A DNA stretch of 51,573 bases from Fluviicola sp. GTDB lineage: Bacteria; Bacteroidota; Bacteroidia; Flavobacteriales_D; Crocinitomicaceae. The DNA is taken from the NCBI GenBank assembly GCA_017983675.1, contig JAGOAZ010000016.1, positions 1-51,573 of the forward strand. Reading direction: 5' to 3'. Shown piece after piece: positions 8,732 through 17,358 of the stretch. The number at the start of each line of letters is the position of its first letter. Position 1 is the first letter of the stretch. The notes under the pieces were generated by a model. It searched no databases. It was not told where the DNA came from and was given only the letters and a program-made list of their open reading frames with translations. A program made the position numbers and the translations under genes.

Positions 8732-10423
8732 TTAATTTACTTGAACGTTTTGTTCTTTCGGATGTTTAATTTTGAATCCGTAGGTTACTTTCTTCGCCTC
8801 TTTCGGATCGAGATTAATTTTCCACTTCAACATACCTGTCGATTTATCGTAGTTTGCTTTTCCAGTTTCGGTATCTTCAATTTTAATCGCTCCATTCGTT
8901 GTCAATGGAATTTGATCTTCTACGATTAATTGAATTTTCGTTCCTTTTAAATTTTTCATCGAAATTTCATAGGAGAATGTGCGCTCACGATCACTGCCAA
9001 TGGTTTGATCTTTTGAATCTTTTTTCAATAAAATACGCTTCACCAAAATATTCGGGTCTTTTCCTAAGCTCAAACGCAAAGTATCACTTGTACTAGATGG
9101 ATCCAAGTATGTTTCACCAATATAGGTTCCATCGAAGAAAATAGTTGCTTGTGCAGGAACCAATTGTAATTCATCCAATTTAATGATTTCTGCCATCAAG
9201 TAAACTCCTGGATCTAATTTTGGAACCGTGTAGTAATTATACGAAGCCGCTAAATCAATATTTCGTACTAAAACCATGTGTTCTTGTCCATCTGCTTCAA
9301 TCGTATATGGCAAATCTATTTTGTATTCCGCAGACAACACACGTTCAATCATCGTAGTAAACTCATACGACTGCTGTCCATTTGCAATGTACACCTCTTG
9401 TGTATCTGCTTCTTTTTTCTCGTCATCTCTGTTGTCTTTGAAATATGCAACAGCTGGTTTTTCAGCAATACTAACGGAATTCAAACGACCATTCATATTT
9501 CCATATAAATTCATATAATCCACATACCAAGGATGTAACTCTGGTTTTGTTTTGTTTTGATATGGATCGTTAGTAGACAAAGTCAATCGTACATCGTCCC
9601 ATTTTTCACCTGTACTTTGGCTGATTGTTGCTTTGTACGTTAAGTTTACTTTTCCTGTTTCAATATCCGCACGTAAATCATACGTTGGAACCCAACTTGC
9701 ACCCGAAGCCAAATAAGAGATCGCTAATTTTCCTGTAACCGCTTCTTTTGCCTGTAAAGTTATCAATAAGCGGTGAATCGGACCTTTATTTTCAATAGGT
9801 GTATTCGACGATTGGTAATTCATTAACTCTTGCAAACGAATATTCATTTTACTCAAACGCGCATCTTTTGCTTTTTTGCGGGTAGTTAAAACTTGAATCT
9901 TTTTATTGAGTTCATTCATTTTCACTTGATAATAATCCAAGGTTTGTTTCAATAACTGAATGGAATCATTGACTTTCCCTTGCCCACGAACAGCGCCATT
10001 ATTAGACAAAATATTTTTCGTCATCGTCAATACATCAATTTCATCTTGAATTTCTTTGACATCATAACTTACCTGGTCCATTGAGTCTTTTAACTGACTA
10101 ATGTCGTTTCTGATTTTTAGCGGCAAGCCATTCAATTCCACTTTTACCGGTTTTGGATAATACGTATCGTATTTAGAATCGATAAGCACAACATTCCCAA
10201 ATGCTTTCACTTGCAAGGACTTAGGGTCGATATTGGGTGACACACCTTCAATAATCAACTCGGTAATACCTGGTTTGACAGTGAAATTTGCCTTTCTGTG
10301 AATTTGAGCACCATTCGTATATACGGTTACTTCAGATAATGTTGATTTGATGGTTTCCTTTTCAGTTGCCAATAACGATTGTGCAATGAATAAGAGAAGC
10401 ATAAGTGAAATGGATCTTTTCAT
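8732..10423 (-). CDS. Mucoidy inhibitor MuiA family protein (DUF4139/DUF4140)
   Basis: Exported protein of the MuiA family; the name comes from a plasmid-borne E. coli phenotype and the molecular role is unknown. The 563 residues start with a signal peptide (MKRSISLMLLLFIAQSLLA), followed by an N-terminal DUF4140 beta domain opening with LSEVTVYTNGAQIHRKA, a long coiled coil (about 95-200), and the DUF4139 domain with LAISYLASGASWVPTYDLRAD, LTLSTNDP and the closing GMLKWKINLDPKEAKKVTYGF. The last residues LKHPKE-type strand is complete, so it is full length. It stands alone between two terminators. Confidence 0.88.
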   Translation of the reverse strand: MKRSISLMLLLFIAQSLLATEKETIKSTLSEVTVYTNGAQIHRKANFTVKPGITELIIEGVSPNIDPKSLQVKAFGNVVLIDSKYDTYYPKPVKVELNGLPLKIRNDISQLKDSMDQVSYDVKEIQDEIDVLTMTKNILSNNGAVRGQGKVNDSIQLLKQTLDYYQVKMNELNKKIQVLTTRKKAKDARLSKMNIRLQELMNYQSSNTPIENKGPIHRLLITLQAKEAVTGKLAISYLASGASWVPTYDLRADIETGKVNLTYKATISQSTGEKWDDVRLTLSTNDPYQNKTKPELHPWYVDYMNLYGNMNGRLNSVSIAEKPAVAYFKDNRDDEKKEADTQEVYIANGQQSYEFTTMIERVLSAEYKIDLPYTIEADGQEHMVLVRNIDLAASYNYYTVPKLDPGVYLMAEIIKLDELQLVPAQATIFFDGTYIGETYLDPSSTSDTLRLSLGKDPNILVKRILLKKDSKDQTIGSDRERTFSYEISMKNLKGTKIQLIVEDQIPLTTNGAIKIEDTETGKANYDKSTGMLKWKINLDPKEAKKVTYGFKIKHPKEQNVQVN

Positions 10424-10471
10424 AATTTCTATTTTTGTTGCTGTACAATTAACAATTGATTTGGTTCAATC

Positions 10472-10499
10472 AAAAAAAAGGCCAATTTTTAGTTGACCT
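10472..10499 (-). terminator. Terminator downstream of glmM
   Basis: On the minus strand GGTCAA pairs with TTGGCC (one G-T wobble) around a 7-base loop, followed by an eight-T run, 5 bases after the glmM stop. Confidence 0.8.
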
Positions 10500-10504
10500 C
10501 AATT

Positions 10505-11893
10505 TTATGCAATTAGTTGCTTTATTTCTTGAATAATTTTATCTGCTAAATCCGACGCAGCTTGCGCATCTTTGCTTTCGGTATATATTCGAATGATTGG
10601 CTCAGTATTACTTTTCCGTAAATGAACCCATTCTTTATCGATATAAATCTTTACGCCGTCAGTTGTATCGACTTCAAAAGCTGCATACTTGTTTGCCATT
10701 GTTGTTAATATGCCATCGACATCAATACCAGGCGAAAGATCAATTTTTTTCTTCGCCATTTCATAGTTGGGATACGACGCACGCAAAGCAGTCATTGCCA
10801 TTTTTTTGTTCGCATAATGCGTTAAAAACAATGCAATACCAACGAGTGAATCGCGACCGTAATGTAACTCCGGATAAATAATCCCTCCGTTTCCTTCACC
10901 ACCAATCACAGCATGCACCTCTTTCATTTTTTGTACCACATTCACTTCACCGACAGCAGCAGCAAAATAAGATTGACCAATTGCTTCGGTGACATCTCTC
11001 AAAGCACGTGTTGAACTCAAATTAGAAACTGTTGCTCCTGGTCGTCTAGCCAGAAGATAGTCTGCAACAGCAACTAAGGTGTATTCTTCACCAAACATTG
11101 AACCGTCTTCGTTTACCAAAGCCAATCGATCGACATCTGGATCGACAGTAATTCCCATGTGCGCATTTTCTTTCACTACTACAGCAGACAATTCTGTCAA
11201 ATGCTCGGCAAGCGGTTCTGGATTGTGTGGAAAATGTCCTGTTGGTTCGCAATATAATTCGATAACATTTTCAACACCTAATGCTTTCAATAAAGCAGGA
11301 ACAGCAATTCCACCTGTTGAATTCACAGCATCTACTACAATTTTCAAGTTGGCAGCTTTGATGACTGAAACATCAACATCATTCAATGCTAAAATTGCGG
11401 TAATGTGACGTTCGATAGCCGTTTCATCAGTTGTTAATTTACCTAAATCATCTACTTCAGCGAAAGTAAAGTCAGCATCAGTAGCTATTTTTAATAAATC
11501 TTCTCCTTCAGCACCCGAAATAAATTCGCCTTTTTCATTCAACAATTTCAACGCATTCCATTGTTTTGGATTGTGGCTTGCGGTTAATATAATTCCACCG
11601 TTTGCATGATGATAAGGAACAGCCATTTCGACAGTTGGCGTAGTTGATAATCCAAGGTCGATGACATTGATTCCAGATCCAATTAAGGTTTGAATCACCA
11701 AACCAGCAATCATTTCACCAGAAATTCGGGCATCTCTACCCACAACAACTGTTAATTGTTTGTTTGGAAAACGTTTTTTTAACCAAGCACCATAAGATGC
11801 AGCGAAAAGAACGCTATCGATAGGCGTAAGTGCATCACCCGGTGCACCTCCAATAGTTCCTCTGATACCAGAGATTGATTTGATTAAGGTCAT
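10505..11893 (-). CDS. glmM: Phosphoglucosamine mutase (phosphohexomutase family)
   Basis: Alpha-D-phosphohexomutase that should turn glucosamine-6-phosphate into glucosamine-1-phosphate for UDP-GlcNAc and peptidoglycan synthesis. Family motifs are intact on 462 residues: catalytic phosphoserine Ser106 in TASHNP, Mg loop DPDVDR with Asp251/253/255, the sugar-binding loop GGEGNGG, and the phosphate-binding loop RKSNTEPIIRIY near the C-terminus. The sugar loop is of the archaeal/Bacteroidota type rather than the E. coli GlmM type, so phosphomannomutase activity cannot be excluded. It lies last in an operon with the TPR gene and ribH (10-base gap). Confidence 0.85.
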   Translation of the reverse strand: MTLIKSISGIRGTIGGAPGDALTPIDSVLFAASYGAWLKKRFPNKQLTVVVGRDARISGEMIAGLVIQTLIGSGINVIDLGLSTTPTVEMAVPYHHANGGIILTASHNPKQWNALKLLNEKGEFISGAEGEDLLKIATDADFTFAEVDDLGKLTTDETAIERHITAILALNDVDVSVIKAANLKIVVDAVNSTGGIAVPALLKALGVENVIELYCEPTGHFPHNPEPLAEHLTELSAVVVKENAHMGITVDPDVDRLALVNEDGSMFGEEYTLVAVADYLLARRPGATVSNLSSTRALRDVTEAIGQSYFAAAVGEVNVVQKMKEVHAVIGGEGNGGIIYPELHYGRDSLVGIALFLTHYANKKMAMTALRASYPNYEMAKKKIDLSPGIDVDGILTTMANKYAAFEVDTTDGVKIYIDKEWVHLRKSNTEPIIRIYTESKDAQAASDLADKIIQEIKQLIA

Positions 11894-11903
11894 TTTATGA
11901 AAA

Positions 11904-12389
11904 TTAAAACTCTTTTTTTAATGCGATCATTTTCAGTACAGTTACCGCAGCTTCTACACCTTTGTTTCCGTGCTTCCCTCCTGCTCGATCAATGGATTGT
12001 TGTTCCGTATTGTCTGTCAACAAACAAAATCCGACTGGCTTATCGTATTTCAAATTCACCTCCATGATACCATTTGTTGTTCCTGAACACACAAAATCGA
12101 AATGTCTTGTTTCTCCTTGAATGACAACGCCAATTGCAACAATTCCATCTACTGCTGTTTGGGCAAGCCATTGAGCAGCTAAAGGCAATTCAAAAGCTCC
12201 TGGAACTCTTTTCACATGAATGTTCTCTTCTTTCACACCACTTTCAATCAAGGTAGCATAAGCTCCAGCTAATAATTTTGAGGTAATGTGATCGTTCCAT
12301 TCAGAAACAACAATGCCGATTGAAAAATCGGCACCGTTTGGAATTGTATTTTTATCGTAATCCGATAAGTTTTTTAAGCTTGTAGCCAC
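11904..12389 (-). CDS. ribH: 6,7-dimethyl-8-ribityllumazine synthase
   Basis: Penultimate enzyme of riboflavin synthesis, condensing a ribitylaminouracil with dihydroxybutanone phosphate; usually forms icosahedral or pentameric assemblies. The 161-residue protein shows IGIVVSEWND, the loop VPGAFELPLAAQWLA (62-76), GVVIQGETRHFDFV with the catalytic His96, and CLLTDNTEQQSIDRAGGKHGNKG. Length and motifs are complete. No other rib gene is in the window; it is cotranscribed with the TPR gene upstream (5-base gap) and glmM downstream. Confidence 0.96.
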   Translation of the reverse strand: MATSLKNLSDYDKNTIPNGADFSIGIVVSEWNDHITSKLLAGAYATLIESGVKEENIHVKRVPGAFELPLAAQWLAQTAVDGIVAIGVVIQGETRHFDFVCSGTTNGIMEVNLKYDKPVGFCLLTDNTEQQSIDRAGGKHGNKGVEAAVTVLKMIALKKEF

Positions 12390-12394
12390 GTTTC

Positions 12395-13033
12395 TTATTT
12401 TTTGTTAGAAGCACGCGCAATGTATTTCTCGATCGCTTTTTGTTGCGCATACGTTGCATAATTGTCACGAATTTTTTCGTACATTTCTGTAGCTTTCGCG
12501 AAATCTTTCAATTCTAATTCAGCAACTAAACCTGCTTTGAATAAATATTCAGGTGATGTGAATTCATTTTCGTTTTTCGCAGCTGCATCTTCATACATCC
12601 CTAAAGCGTCTTTGAATTTACCCATTTCAGAATAACAATCTCCTTGTAAACCAATTACACGAACTGAAGTGTAGGTATCGTTGATAGAAACACCATCTAA
12701 CAAATCCAATGCTTTTTTGAAATTACCTTTCGTCATGTATTGACGCGCTAAAGTAAACTGAGCAATTTCACCTCCTTTTGTTCCGTCGTATTTTTTAACA
12801 ACTGGTTCTAATGCAGCAATTGCAGCATCTGTAGAATCTTTTGCAGCTAAATTCAATCCAGGATAAATTGCATTCAATGATTTTTCTTCTTTTGGAGCAA
12901 AAACCAATTGTTTGTATACGATATAACCAATGGAAATAACTACTACAGCTAATATAGCAATTGTTGTAGTTTTCAAGCGTTTGTTTTCTTGAAATTGTTT
13001 TTTGATTGTGTCGAATCCGTTTGTTTGTGACAT
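12395..13033 (-). CDS. Membrane-anchored TPR protein
   Basis: A 212-residue protein with a cytoplasmic N-terminus (1-21), one membrane segment (about 22-41, TTIAILAVVVISIGYIVY) and a periplasmic or extracytoplasmic region carrying tetratricopeptide repeats (ALDLLDGVSIN, VIGLQGDCYSEMGKFKDALGMYEDA, KATEMYEKIRDNY). It resembles the YfgM-type tetratricopeptide anchors in layout, but I cannot assign it to that family. Start at ATG 13033; an upstream start at 13057 would add 8 residues before MSQTN. First gene of the TPR-ribH-glmM operon. Confidence 0.75.
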   Translation of the reverse strand: MSQTNGFDTIKKQFQENKRLKTTTIAILAVVVISIGYIVYKQLVFAPKEEKSLNAIYPGLNLAAKDSTDAAIAALEPVVKKYDGTKGGEIAQFTLARQYMTKGNFKKALDLLDGVSINDTYTSVRVIGLQGDCYSEMGKFKDALGMYEDAAAKNENEFTSPEYLFKAGLVAELELKDFAKATEMYEKIRDNYATYAQQKAIEKYIARASNKK

Positions 13034-13157
13034 GTATAAAGTTTTTAAGCATTGCAAAAATAATCTTTTTTTCCAATCAGCAATTCAATCGCACAAAGAG
13101 AAACGATAAGTTTGTGAAAAAAAACTGTTTATCCTCACAAGCTATAACAAAAACAGG

Positions 13158-13165
13158 TATCTTTG
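13158..13165 (+). promoter_or_regulatory. -7 promoter element of the cobalamin-riboswitch operon
   Basis: TATCTTTG is a perfect match to TAnnTTTG. A start point about 7 bases downstream would put the transcript's 5' end at the first bases of the riboswitch aptamer. No clear -33 TTG is present at the usual distance. Confidence 0.6.
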
Positions 13166-13169
13166 CACT

Positions 13170-13328
13170 GGTTTTTGGTGCTTGATTTGATCAAGCTTAA
13201 AAGGGAATTCGGTGTAAATCCGAGACTGTATCTGCAGCTGTAACCTTTGTAAACGATGCTTCATAAATGTCACTGAGTGTAAACTTGGGAAGGCGAAGTT
13301 ATCGGAAGGAAGTCAGAATACCTGCCTT
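13170..13328 (+). ncRNA. Cobalamin (AdoCbl-class) riboswitch aptamer
   Basis: The region carries the conserved blocks of the cobalamin riboswitch in order: GGTGCTTGA near 13177, AAAGGGAATTCGGTGTAAATCCG (about 13200-13222, seen as the GGGAA and GGTGnAAnTCCG elements), CTGCAGCTGTAACC (13232-13245), GTCACTG (13269-13275), GGGAAGGCG (13287-13295), and the B12 box GAAGTCAGAATACCTGCC ending near 13326. The B12 box differs at a few bases from the AGCCAGGAGACCTGCC norm but keeps CAG and ACCTGCC. The 120 bases to the next start codon hold a small hairpin TTGGAA/TTCCAA (13371-13390 region) followed by GTTTTG, which could be part of the expression platform. It should repress the downstream B12-uptake genes when cobalamin is bound. 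Confidence 0.93.
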
Positions 13329-13450
13329 AAATTAATGAATGAAGACTTCAGATTAAAGTCCGGTTCAGATTTGGAATACCTTTTCCAAGTTTTGTGCTAT
13401 TCTCTGACTTTTTCATTTGCTTTTATTTAGTTGTAATTTAAAATTAAGCA

Positions 13451-14404
13451 ATGAAAAAAATTGTAGTATGCTTGGCAATATGCTCAGCAGGATTGGGATT
13501 TTCTCAATCAGTCGTAACGTTTGAAGATTTAACGTTACCCCCAAACACCCATTATACGGGCTCTGACTTGCTAGGCGGATTCACCTCAAACGGAGTGTTT
13601 TTCGAAAACACGTATGATTCAAACTTCGGGTTTTGGTCCGGCGGTTTCATTTATTCCAATTCGAATGATACCACAACAGCAGGTTTTACCAATGATTACT
13701 CAGCAATCACAGGTGTTGGAGCTAATGGCGGTGGAATTTACGCAGTTAATTATTACGGAAACATAGATTTCATATCCCAAAAAGTTGTTTCTTCAATCGC
13801 CCTAACAAATACCACTTTTGCCTATTTATCGATGTTAAATGGTGATGATTTTGCTAAACAATTTGGCGATTCTCTCAATGCAAATGGAGAAAATGATGGA
13901 TCCAATGGAGAAGACTTTTTTCGCTTACGTATACTTGGAAGAGATCAAAACAGCACTATTACCGATTCTGTTATTGTCTATTTAGCAGATTATCGTTTTT
14001 CAGACAATAGTCAAGATTATATCTTAAAAGAATGGCTGACTGTCGATTTAACCGCTTTAGGAGCTATTCAATTTTTGGAATTTGAACTAAGTTCATCTGA
14101 CGTTGGTTCTTGGGGAATGAATACACCTGCATATTTCGCTTTAGACAATCTTGTTTACGGGGATTTAGCAATAGCAGAGAATACTACCCAACTTACTGTT
14201 TATCCAAATCCAACAACGGATGTTATTCACATCGGTCAACAACAAGGAATTGCTACATTAATGGATGTAAATGGAAAAGAGCTAATGCAGATTGATTTAG
14301 CAGGGAACGAATCAATTTCACTCGCTCAATTTGATGCTGGAACGTATTTTTTGGTTGTTTCATCCAATCAGCAAGTTTACCAAACAGTGGTGACGAAAAA
14401 TTAA
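13451..14404 (+). CDS. DUF4465 secreted protein with T9SS sorting domain (BtuH-like candidate)
   Basis: First gene under the cobalamin riboswitch. The 317-residue product has a signal peptide (1-19, MKKIVVCLAICSAGLGFSQ), a DUF4465-type beta domain (about 20-235) with VTFEDLTLPPNTHYTGSD, FENTYDSNFGFWSGGFIYSN, and the late NTPAYFALDNLVYGD, and a type A T9SS C-terminal domain (about 247-317) starting LTVYPNPTTDVIHI and ending TYFLVV...TVVTKN. It should therefore be exported and attached to, or released from, the cell surface by T9SS. From memory, the Bacteroides B12-binding surface lipoproteins called BtuH are also DUF4465-like; here the anchor would be T9SS rather than lipid. The role in binding cobalamin is inference from position and fold family. 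Confidence 0.82.
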   Translation: MKKIVVCLAICSAGLGFSQSVVTFEDLTLPPNTHYTGSDLLGGFTSNGVFFENTYDSNFGFWSGGFIYSNSNDTTTAGFTNDYSAITGVGANGGGIYAVNYYGNIDFISQKVVSSIALTNTTFAYLSMLNGDDFAKQFGDSLNANGENDGSNGEDFFRLRILGRDQNSTITDSVIVYLADYRFSDNSQDYILKEWLTVDLTALGAIQFLEFELSSSDVGSWGMNTPAYFALDNLVYGDLAIAENTTQLTVYPNPTTDVIHIGQQQGIATLMDVNGKELMQIDLAGNESISLAQFDAGTYFLVVSSNQQVYQTVVTKN

Positions 14405-14405
14405 T

Positions 14406-16322
14406 ATGCTGAAAACGATTCTTTTCTTCGTTGCGTTACTATCAACTTCATTCGCTATTTCTCAATATACAGAAATAGAAGAAGTGATATTGATTGGAAA
14501 AAAAGTCGATTCAACGCGCATTTATCGTTTGGATGAAAAGCGTATAGCTTCTAAAAACGCAGCTGATGTTGGTGAACTCGTTAGGTATTTACCTGGAGTG
14601 CAAGTAACAGCTTATGGCGGAATCGGTGGATTAAAAACGGCTAATTTCAGAAGTTTGGGCGCAGGACAAACTAGTGTAGTTTATGATCATCAAGCACAAT
14701 CAACTACACAAAGCGGAGCAACGGACTTGGGATTGATTCCTGCTGATTTTATTACTGAAATTGCAGTCATTCAACTAGCAAGCACGGATGTTTTTTTACC
14801 TATAAAAAGTAAATTAAGCGGCAGTATATTAGCGATTCAATCAAAACACCAAGCAAGTGATTACAACAAAAATGGAATCATTGGTTTACAATCTGGTTCA
14901 TTCGGATTAGTTGAAGGATTTGGATTAGTACAAAAAAGATGGAATAAATTGCGCCTGACGCTTTCAGGAAAATCCAGATTTTCTGAAGGTTCGTATCCTT
15001 TTGACTATAAAAATGGGAACACAATAATTTCGTCAATTCGAAAAAACAATCAAGTGATTGATCATTATGGCCAATTTTCTTGTAATTATTTTCCTTCAAA
15101 TAACCATTCATTTTCTTTTGGACTAACTGGCAATCGCTACAACAAACAATTGCCTGGTGCCGTCATTTTTTACAATGATAACGCACAACAATATTTGAAT
15201 GGAAATCAAATCGACGGATTTTTAAGATACGTTTACTCCACAAAAAACATTCAACTAAAAACGCAAATCAATCATCACCGCAATGAATTAATTTATTTGG
15301 ATTCGAATTATTTAAATGCTGCTGGTTTTCTAAAGAATGAATTTCAAGCCCAACAAATAGATGGTGAATGTCAAGTGAAATTCATGATCAATCAACAAAC
15401 AAATTGTTTAGTCGGAACGAATATTCGTACTGAAAGATTGCATGGGGAAAAGTTATCTGTTCAACCCAATCGCATTGTTTCGGAATCAATCATCGGACTA
15501 ACAAATAACCGCTTTGGCAATGTAAATGCACAAGTTGGCTGGTTAACTGTAAATGATAACTTCTCTTCTTCTGCCGGAAAACAATATGTATTGCCTAGTT
15601 TAGATTGGATGCTAACTGCTAAAAAAATCGCCGTTGGAATTACCTTTCGACAATCTTTGCGATTACCCACTTTTTCAGAAATGTATTACCAACAAATTGG
15701 AAATAGCCAATTATTACCCGAAAAGGGAACCCAATTTTCGCTGCGCATGTTACACAATTACAAACGAAAAAAGTCGATCATTCAAACAATCATACAACCG
15801 TTTTATGCGCACATCACCAACAAAATAAATGCCATTCCTTCCAAAAACTTATTCATCTGGAGTATTCAGAATATTGGGCAAACTCGAGCATTTGGAACAG
15901 AAGTATCTGAACAAATTTCGATGCGTGTGAAAAATGGTATTGTTGGATTATCGGCTAACTATACATTCCAATATTGTATCGACATTACTGACCGAACAAG
16001 TGCAACGTACAAAGACGTTATTAGCTATTCACCGTTACATACTGGCGGTTTAGAGATCAATTACAGCTTCAAACAATGGCGTGTTTTTAGTCAATTCAAT
16101 TATCAAGGAAAGCGCTTTGCCTTGAATGAAAACATTCCTGCAAACGAATTGGCAGCTTTTTCAACAATTGATATTGGTGGTTCGGCACAATTGAACAGGA
16201 ACAAACAATTAGTTTATATTCGATTAACAGTGAATAATATTACCAACCAAAACTACAACTACATCAATTATTTTGTGATGCCTGGTATTAACTTCCATTT
16301 AAAATTGACTTATGAAATTTAG
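14406..16322 (+). CDS. TonB-dependent outer-membrane receptor, probable cobalamin importer (BtuB-type)
   Basis: Outer-membrane beta-barrel transporter energised by TonB. The 638 residues contain a signal peptide (1-19), a TonB-box-like segment EIEEVILIGKK, the plug domain (about 40-170) with ASKNAADVGELVRYLPGVQV and ANFRSLGAGQTSVVYD, then a barrel ending in the aromatic-rich strand NFHLKLTYEI. There is no N-terminal carboxypeptidase-like domain and the length matches BtuB-sized receptors rather than SusC. It starts 1 base after the DUF4465 gene and overlaps the next gene by 11 bases. Corrinoid specificity is inferred from the riboswitch and the BtuG-like neighbour; the sequence itself does not prove it. 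Confidence 0.85.
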   Translation: MLKTILFFVALLSTSFAISQYTEIEEVILIGKKVDSTRIYRLDEKRIASKNAADVGELVRYLPGVQVTAYGGIGGLKTANFRSLGAGQTSVVYDHQAQSTTQSGATDLGLIPADFITEIAVIQLASTDVFLPIKSKLSGSILAIQSKHQASDYNKNGIIGLQSGSFGLVEGFGLVQKRWNKLRLTLSGKSRFSEGSYPFDYKNGNTIISSIRKNNQVIDHYGQFSCNYFPSNNHSFSFGLTGNRYNKQLPGAVIFYNDNAQQYLNGNQIDGFLRYVYSTKNIQLKTQINHHRNELIYLDSNYLNAAGFLKNEFQAQQIDGECQVKFMINQQTNCLVGTNIRTERLHGEKLSVQPNRIVSESIIGLTNNRFGNVNAQVGWLTVNDNFSSSAGKQYVLPSLDWMLTAKKIAVGITFRQSLRLPTFSEMYYQQIGNSQLLPEKGTQFSLRMLHNYKRKKSIIQTIIQPFYAHITNKINAIPSKNLFIWSIQNIGQTRAFGTEVSEQISMRVKNGIVGLSANYTFQYCIDITDRTSATYKDVISYSPLHTGGLEINYSFKQWRVFSQFNYQGKRFALNENIPANELAAFSTIDIGGSAQLNRNKQLVYIRLTVNNITNQNYNYINYFVMPGINFHLKLTYEI

Positions 16323-17358
16323 CAGTTTAGTAATCATCCTATTATTGCTTGCGAGCTGTGGGAAAGAAACACCGCAACCGAGTAATGAAAGTCCATCGGT
16401 TTTAATAAGCGGAATATTGGTATTAAACGAAGGTATGTTTCAATTCAATAATTCCACATTAGCATGGGCTGACTTTGCAACAAATCAAATTACAACCGAT
16501 TTCTTCGAACAAAAAAACAACAGAAGTTTAGGAGATACGGGCAATGACTTAAAACGATATGGCGGAAAATTGTATGTTGTCATGAGTACATCCAGTACCA
16601 TCGAAATACTGAATGCAACTACCGGAAAATCCATCAAACAAATCAGTATGATGAATGGAACGACACCGAAACAACCACGTTCTATCGCTTTTTATAATGG
16701 TTTGGCATTTGTCACGTGTTACGACGGTTTTGTAGATGTTATAGATACAACAAGCTTAACAATTGCTATGCGCATTCCTGTTGGACAAAATCCGGAAGAT
16801 TTAGCGGTGAGCAATAACAAACTGTATGTATCAAATTCAGGAGGACTTAATTTCCCGAATGTTGATAGTACCGTTTCAGTTATCAATTTGAATACCTTTC
16901 AAGAGATAAAACGTATTCCAGTTGGTCCAAATCCGGGAGCGTTATTGTGCGATACAGAAGGTGATATTTATGTAATTTCACGTGGCGATTACAATGCAAT
17001 ACCTGCACAACTTCATCGAATTGAAACGAGTAGCGATACTAAAACCAATGATTTCAATTTTCCAATTCAATCAATGGCACTTTTTCAAGATAAATTATTA
17101 ATAAGTCAACCAAATAGCTTATCAATCAAAACTTTTAATACACTTAGTGAAAGCAATATTTTATCTGATTTCTTCATTGCAAGTTCCATTACAACCTTCT
17201 ACGGAATGTATTTTTCTGCTATTTCAAATAAAATCTATTGTTTTGATGCAAACAACTACAATGCAACAGGTTTTGTGCTGCAATACGATCTTAACGGTGT
17301 TTTTGAAAAGAAATATCACGTTGGATTAAACCCCTCAAAAATAGTTATCTATGAATAA
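16312..17358 (+). CDS. YVTN/DUF5074-type beta-propeller lipoprotein (BtuG-like)
   Basis: Surface lipoprotein candidate: signal peptide with lipobox LLASC and lipidated Cys16. The 348-residue body is a beta-propeller with repeated blade motifs, for example GKLYVVMSTSSTIEILNATTG, GLAFVTCYDGFVDVIDTTS, NKLYVSNSGG and SVINLNTFQEIKRIPVG. The N-terminal GILVLNEGMFQFNNSTLAW and the LGDTGNDL block are typical of the DUF5074/BtuG group, which in Bacteroides caps BtuB and binds cobalamin very tightly. It is translationally coupled to the receptor gene (11-base overlap) and to the next gene (8-base overlap). Assignment as BtuG-like is strong by context, moderate by sequence. Confidence 0.82.
   Translation: MKFSSLVIILLLLASCGKETPQPSNESPSVLISGILVLNEGMFQFNNSTLAWADFATNQITTDFFEQKNNRSLGDTGNDLKRYGGKLYVVMSTSSTIEILNATTGKSIKQISMMNGTTPKQPRSIAFYNGLAFVTCYDGFVDVIDTTSLTIAMRIPVGQNPEDLAVSNNKLYVSNSGGLNFPNVDSTVSVINLNTFQEIKRIPVGPNPGALLCDTEGDIYVISRGDYNAIPAQLHRIETSSDTKTNDFNFPIQSMALFQDKLLISQPNSLSIKTFNTLSESNILSDFFIASSITTFYGMYFSAISNKIYCFDANNYNATGFVLQYDLNGVFEKKYHVGLNPSKIVIYE

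Noticed and set aside
12795..13076. Minus-strand ORF of 93 codons, Cys-rich, over the start of the TPR gene
   Set aside because: It overlaps the TPR gene's coding frame on the same strand and is compositionally odd; shadow frame.
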